DNA of 14,778 nt from Brevundimonas vancanneytii (GTDB lineage: Bacteria > Pseudomonadota > Alphaproteobacteria > Caulobacterales > Caulobacteraceae). Of the stretch, positions 14,269 to 14,778 are shown piece after piece. Location: positions 1 through 14,778 of the forward strand of contig CAMCIP010000031.1 of assembly GCA_945874855.1 (NCBI GenBank), in the 5' to 3' direction. The first letter of the stretch is position 1. Each line of letters opens with the position of its first letter. Under the pieces are notes generated by a model. It was not told the DNA's origin. It did not search any database and worked only from the letters and a program-made list of their open reading frames with translations. The position numbers and the translations under genes were made by a program.

Positions 14269-14650
14269 GACCGCCCCCGAGCCCGCGCCGCCTCAGAAGC
14301 GTCGCGCCATGCGGAGCGGCGGTGCTGGCAGTCGGCGGACCGTCTGCAGGGCGCCGGCCGGTCGTGAACCGACCCCTCCGATCCGTACCGCGCGACAACA
14401 GGGAAACTCAACCGAGCCTGGACCTGACGGAGACTGGTCTCTCCAAACGCGCCAGTGACTGGGCTTCAGGCCCCGGAGAACGAGGACGGGGGTAGCGGAT
14501 TGCGGGCAAAGAGCGCAACAAGTTCCGGCGTTGGTGAGGCCCCCAGCTGAGAGGGACTCCCGAGCCGCGGTTGCGTGGCTTGGGGCAGCAGGCCAAAGCA
14601 AAACGGTCTTCGGCAAAGTCGGCATAGGCCGCTGACGGAGATGATGTTTC
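14269..14650. other. Gene-poor stretch between the exporter operon and the IS6 transposase
   Basis: No credible gene is visible in these 382 bp. Short frames on both strands have no ribosome site and no recognisable content. The left terminal inverted repeat of the IS6 element should lie within the last 100 bp or so before its start, probably between about 14555 and 14600 (a stretch beginning GGGACTCCCGAGCCGCGG is one place to look), but the partner repeat is outside the window. The exporter operon has no obvious terminator here. GGAG at 14637-14640 is the transposase ribosome site. Confidence 0.5.
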
Positions 14651-14778
14651 GTGAAGCCGATTTCGTTCAAGCGTCACCGATTTCCAGCGGACGTCATCCG
14701 CCATGCCGTGTGGCTGTACTTTAGGTTCACCCTCAGTTTTCGAGACGTCGAGGAGCTACTGGCGCAGCGGGGGATCGA
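14651..14778 (+). mobile_element. IS6-family transposase, 5' end only (cut by window edge)
   Basis: From the GTG at 14651 the frame reads MKPISFKRHRFPADVIRHAV, then WLYFRFTLSFRDVEELLAQRGI, 42 codons with two bases left over. This matches the N-terminal layout of IS6/IS26 transposases: a short basic lead, (R/H)F-x-x-D-(V/I)-I, AV-x-(W/L)-Y, S-(F/Y)-R-(D/E)-(V/L)-(E/Q)-E-(L/M)-L-A-(Q/E)-RG-(I/V). An in-frame TGA at 14642 rules out an earlier start. The DDE catalytic core would lie beyond the window, so whether the element is intact is unknown. IS6 elements move by replicative cointegration and often bracket accessory gene blocks, which fits its place after the exporter cassette. Confidence 0.88.

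Noticed and set aside
1..14778. CRISPR arrays, toxin-antitoxin pairs, phage defence genes
   Set aside because: No regularly spaced repeats were seen, and no gene with nuclease, toxin or defence motifs apart from nth, which is a repair enzyme.

Overview
The window is high-GC DNA whose gene content and order suggest an alphaproteobacterium, most likely a Caulobacterales member such as Brevundimonas or Caulobacter. The grounds are a tsaD-gpsA block head-to-head with hemC-hemD, a phasin-like protein, a NodT-type outer-membrane lipoprotein, and a hemC promoter matching the alphaproteobacterial housekeeping pattern (TTGCCGG, 12 bp, GCTATAGT). Genus is inferred from style and synteny, not from a search.

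Positions 1-8901 look like ordinary chromosome. A PfkB-type adenosine/sugar kinase runs off the left edge on the minus strand. Divergent from it is a pair of poorly understood genes: an exported hypothetical protein and an ATP-grasp ligase-like protein. A small exported protein follows and converges on nth (endonuclease III). A creatininase-family metallohydrolase and a phasin-like protein then converge on a minus-strand operon tsaD > gpsA > Rieske ferredoxin-like protein. Divergent from tsaD is hemC-hemD, two consecutive steps of tetrapyrrole synthesis.

A complete tRNA-Thr(CGT) gene with encoded CCA sits at 8944-9019 and marks a change of character. After it comes about 370 bp with no recognisable gene. 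Next is an accessory module: a TetR-family repressor facing a four-gene exporter operon, devC-like permease, devA-like ATPase, devB-like periplasmic adaptor and NodT/TolC-like outer-membrane lipoprotein. The exporter genes are packed with 5-bp, ATGA and ATGA junctions. The 88-bp divergent intergenic region is strikingly AT-rich and holds an 18-bp perfect-armed palindrome over the likely exporter promoter. Another roughly 380 bp without genes leads into the first 42 codons of an IS6-family transposase at the right edge.

The tRNA, the gene-poor boundaries and the IS6 element together suggest that the exporter cassette was acquired. It should form a complete inner-membrane-to-outside efflux machine of the DevBCA-TolC/MacAB type under local repressor control, with unknown substrate. 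It is the most interesting part of the window. The remainder is largely housekeeping with a few under-described proteins.
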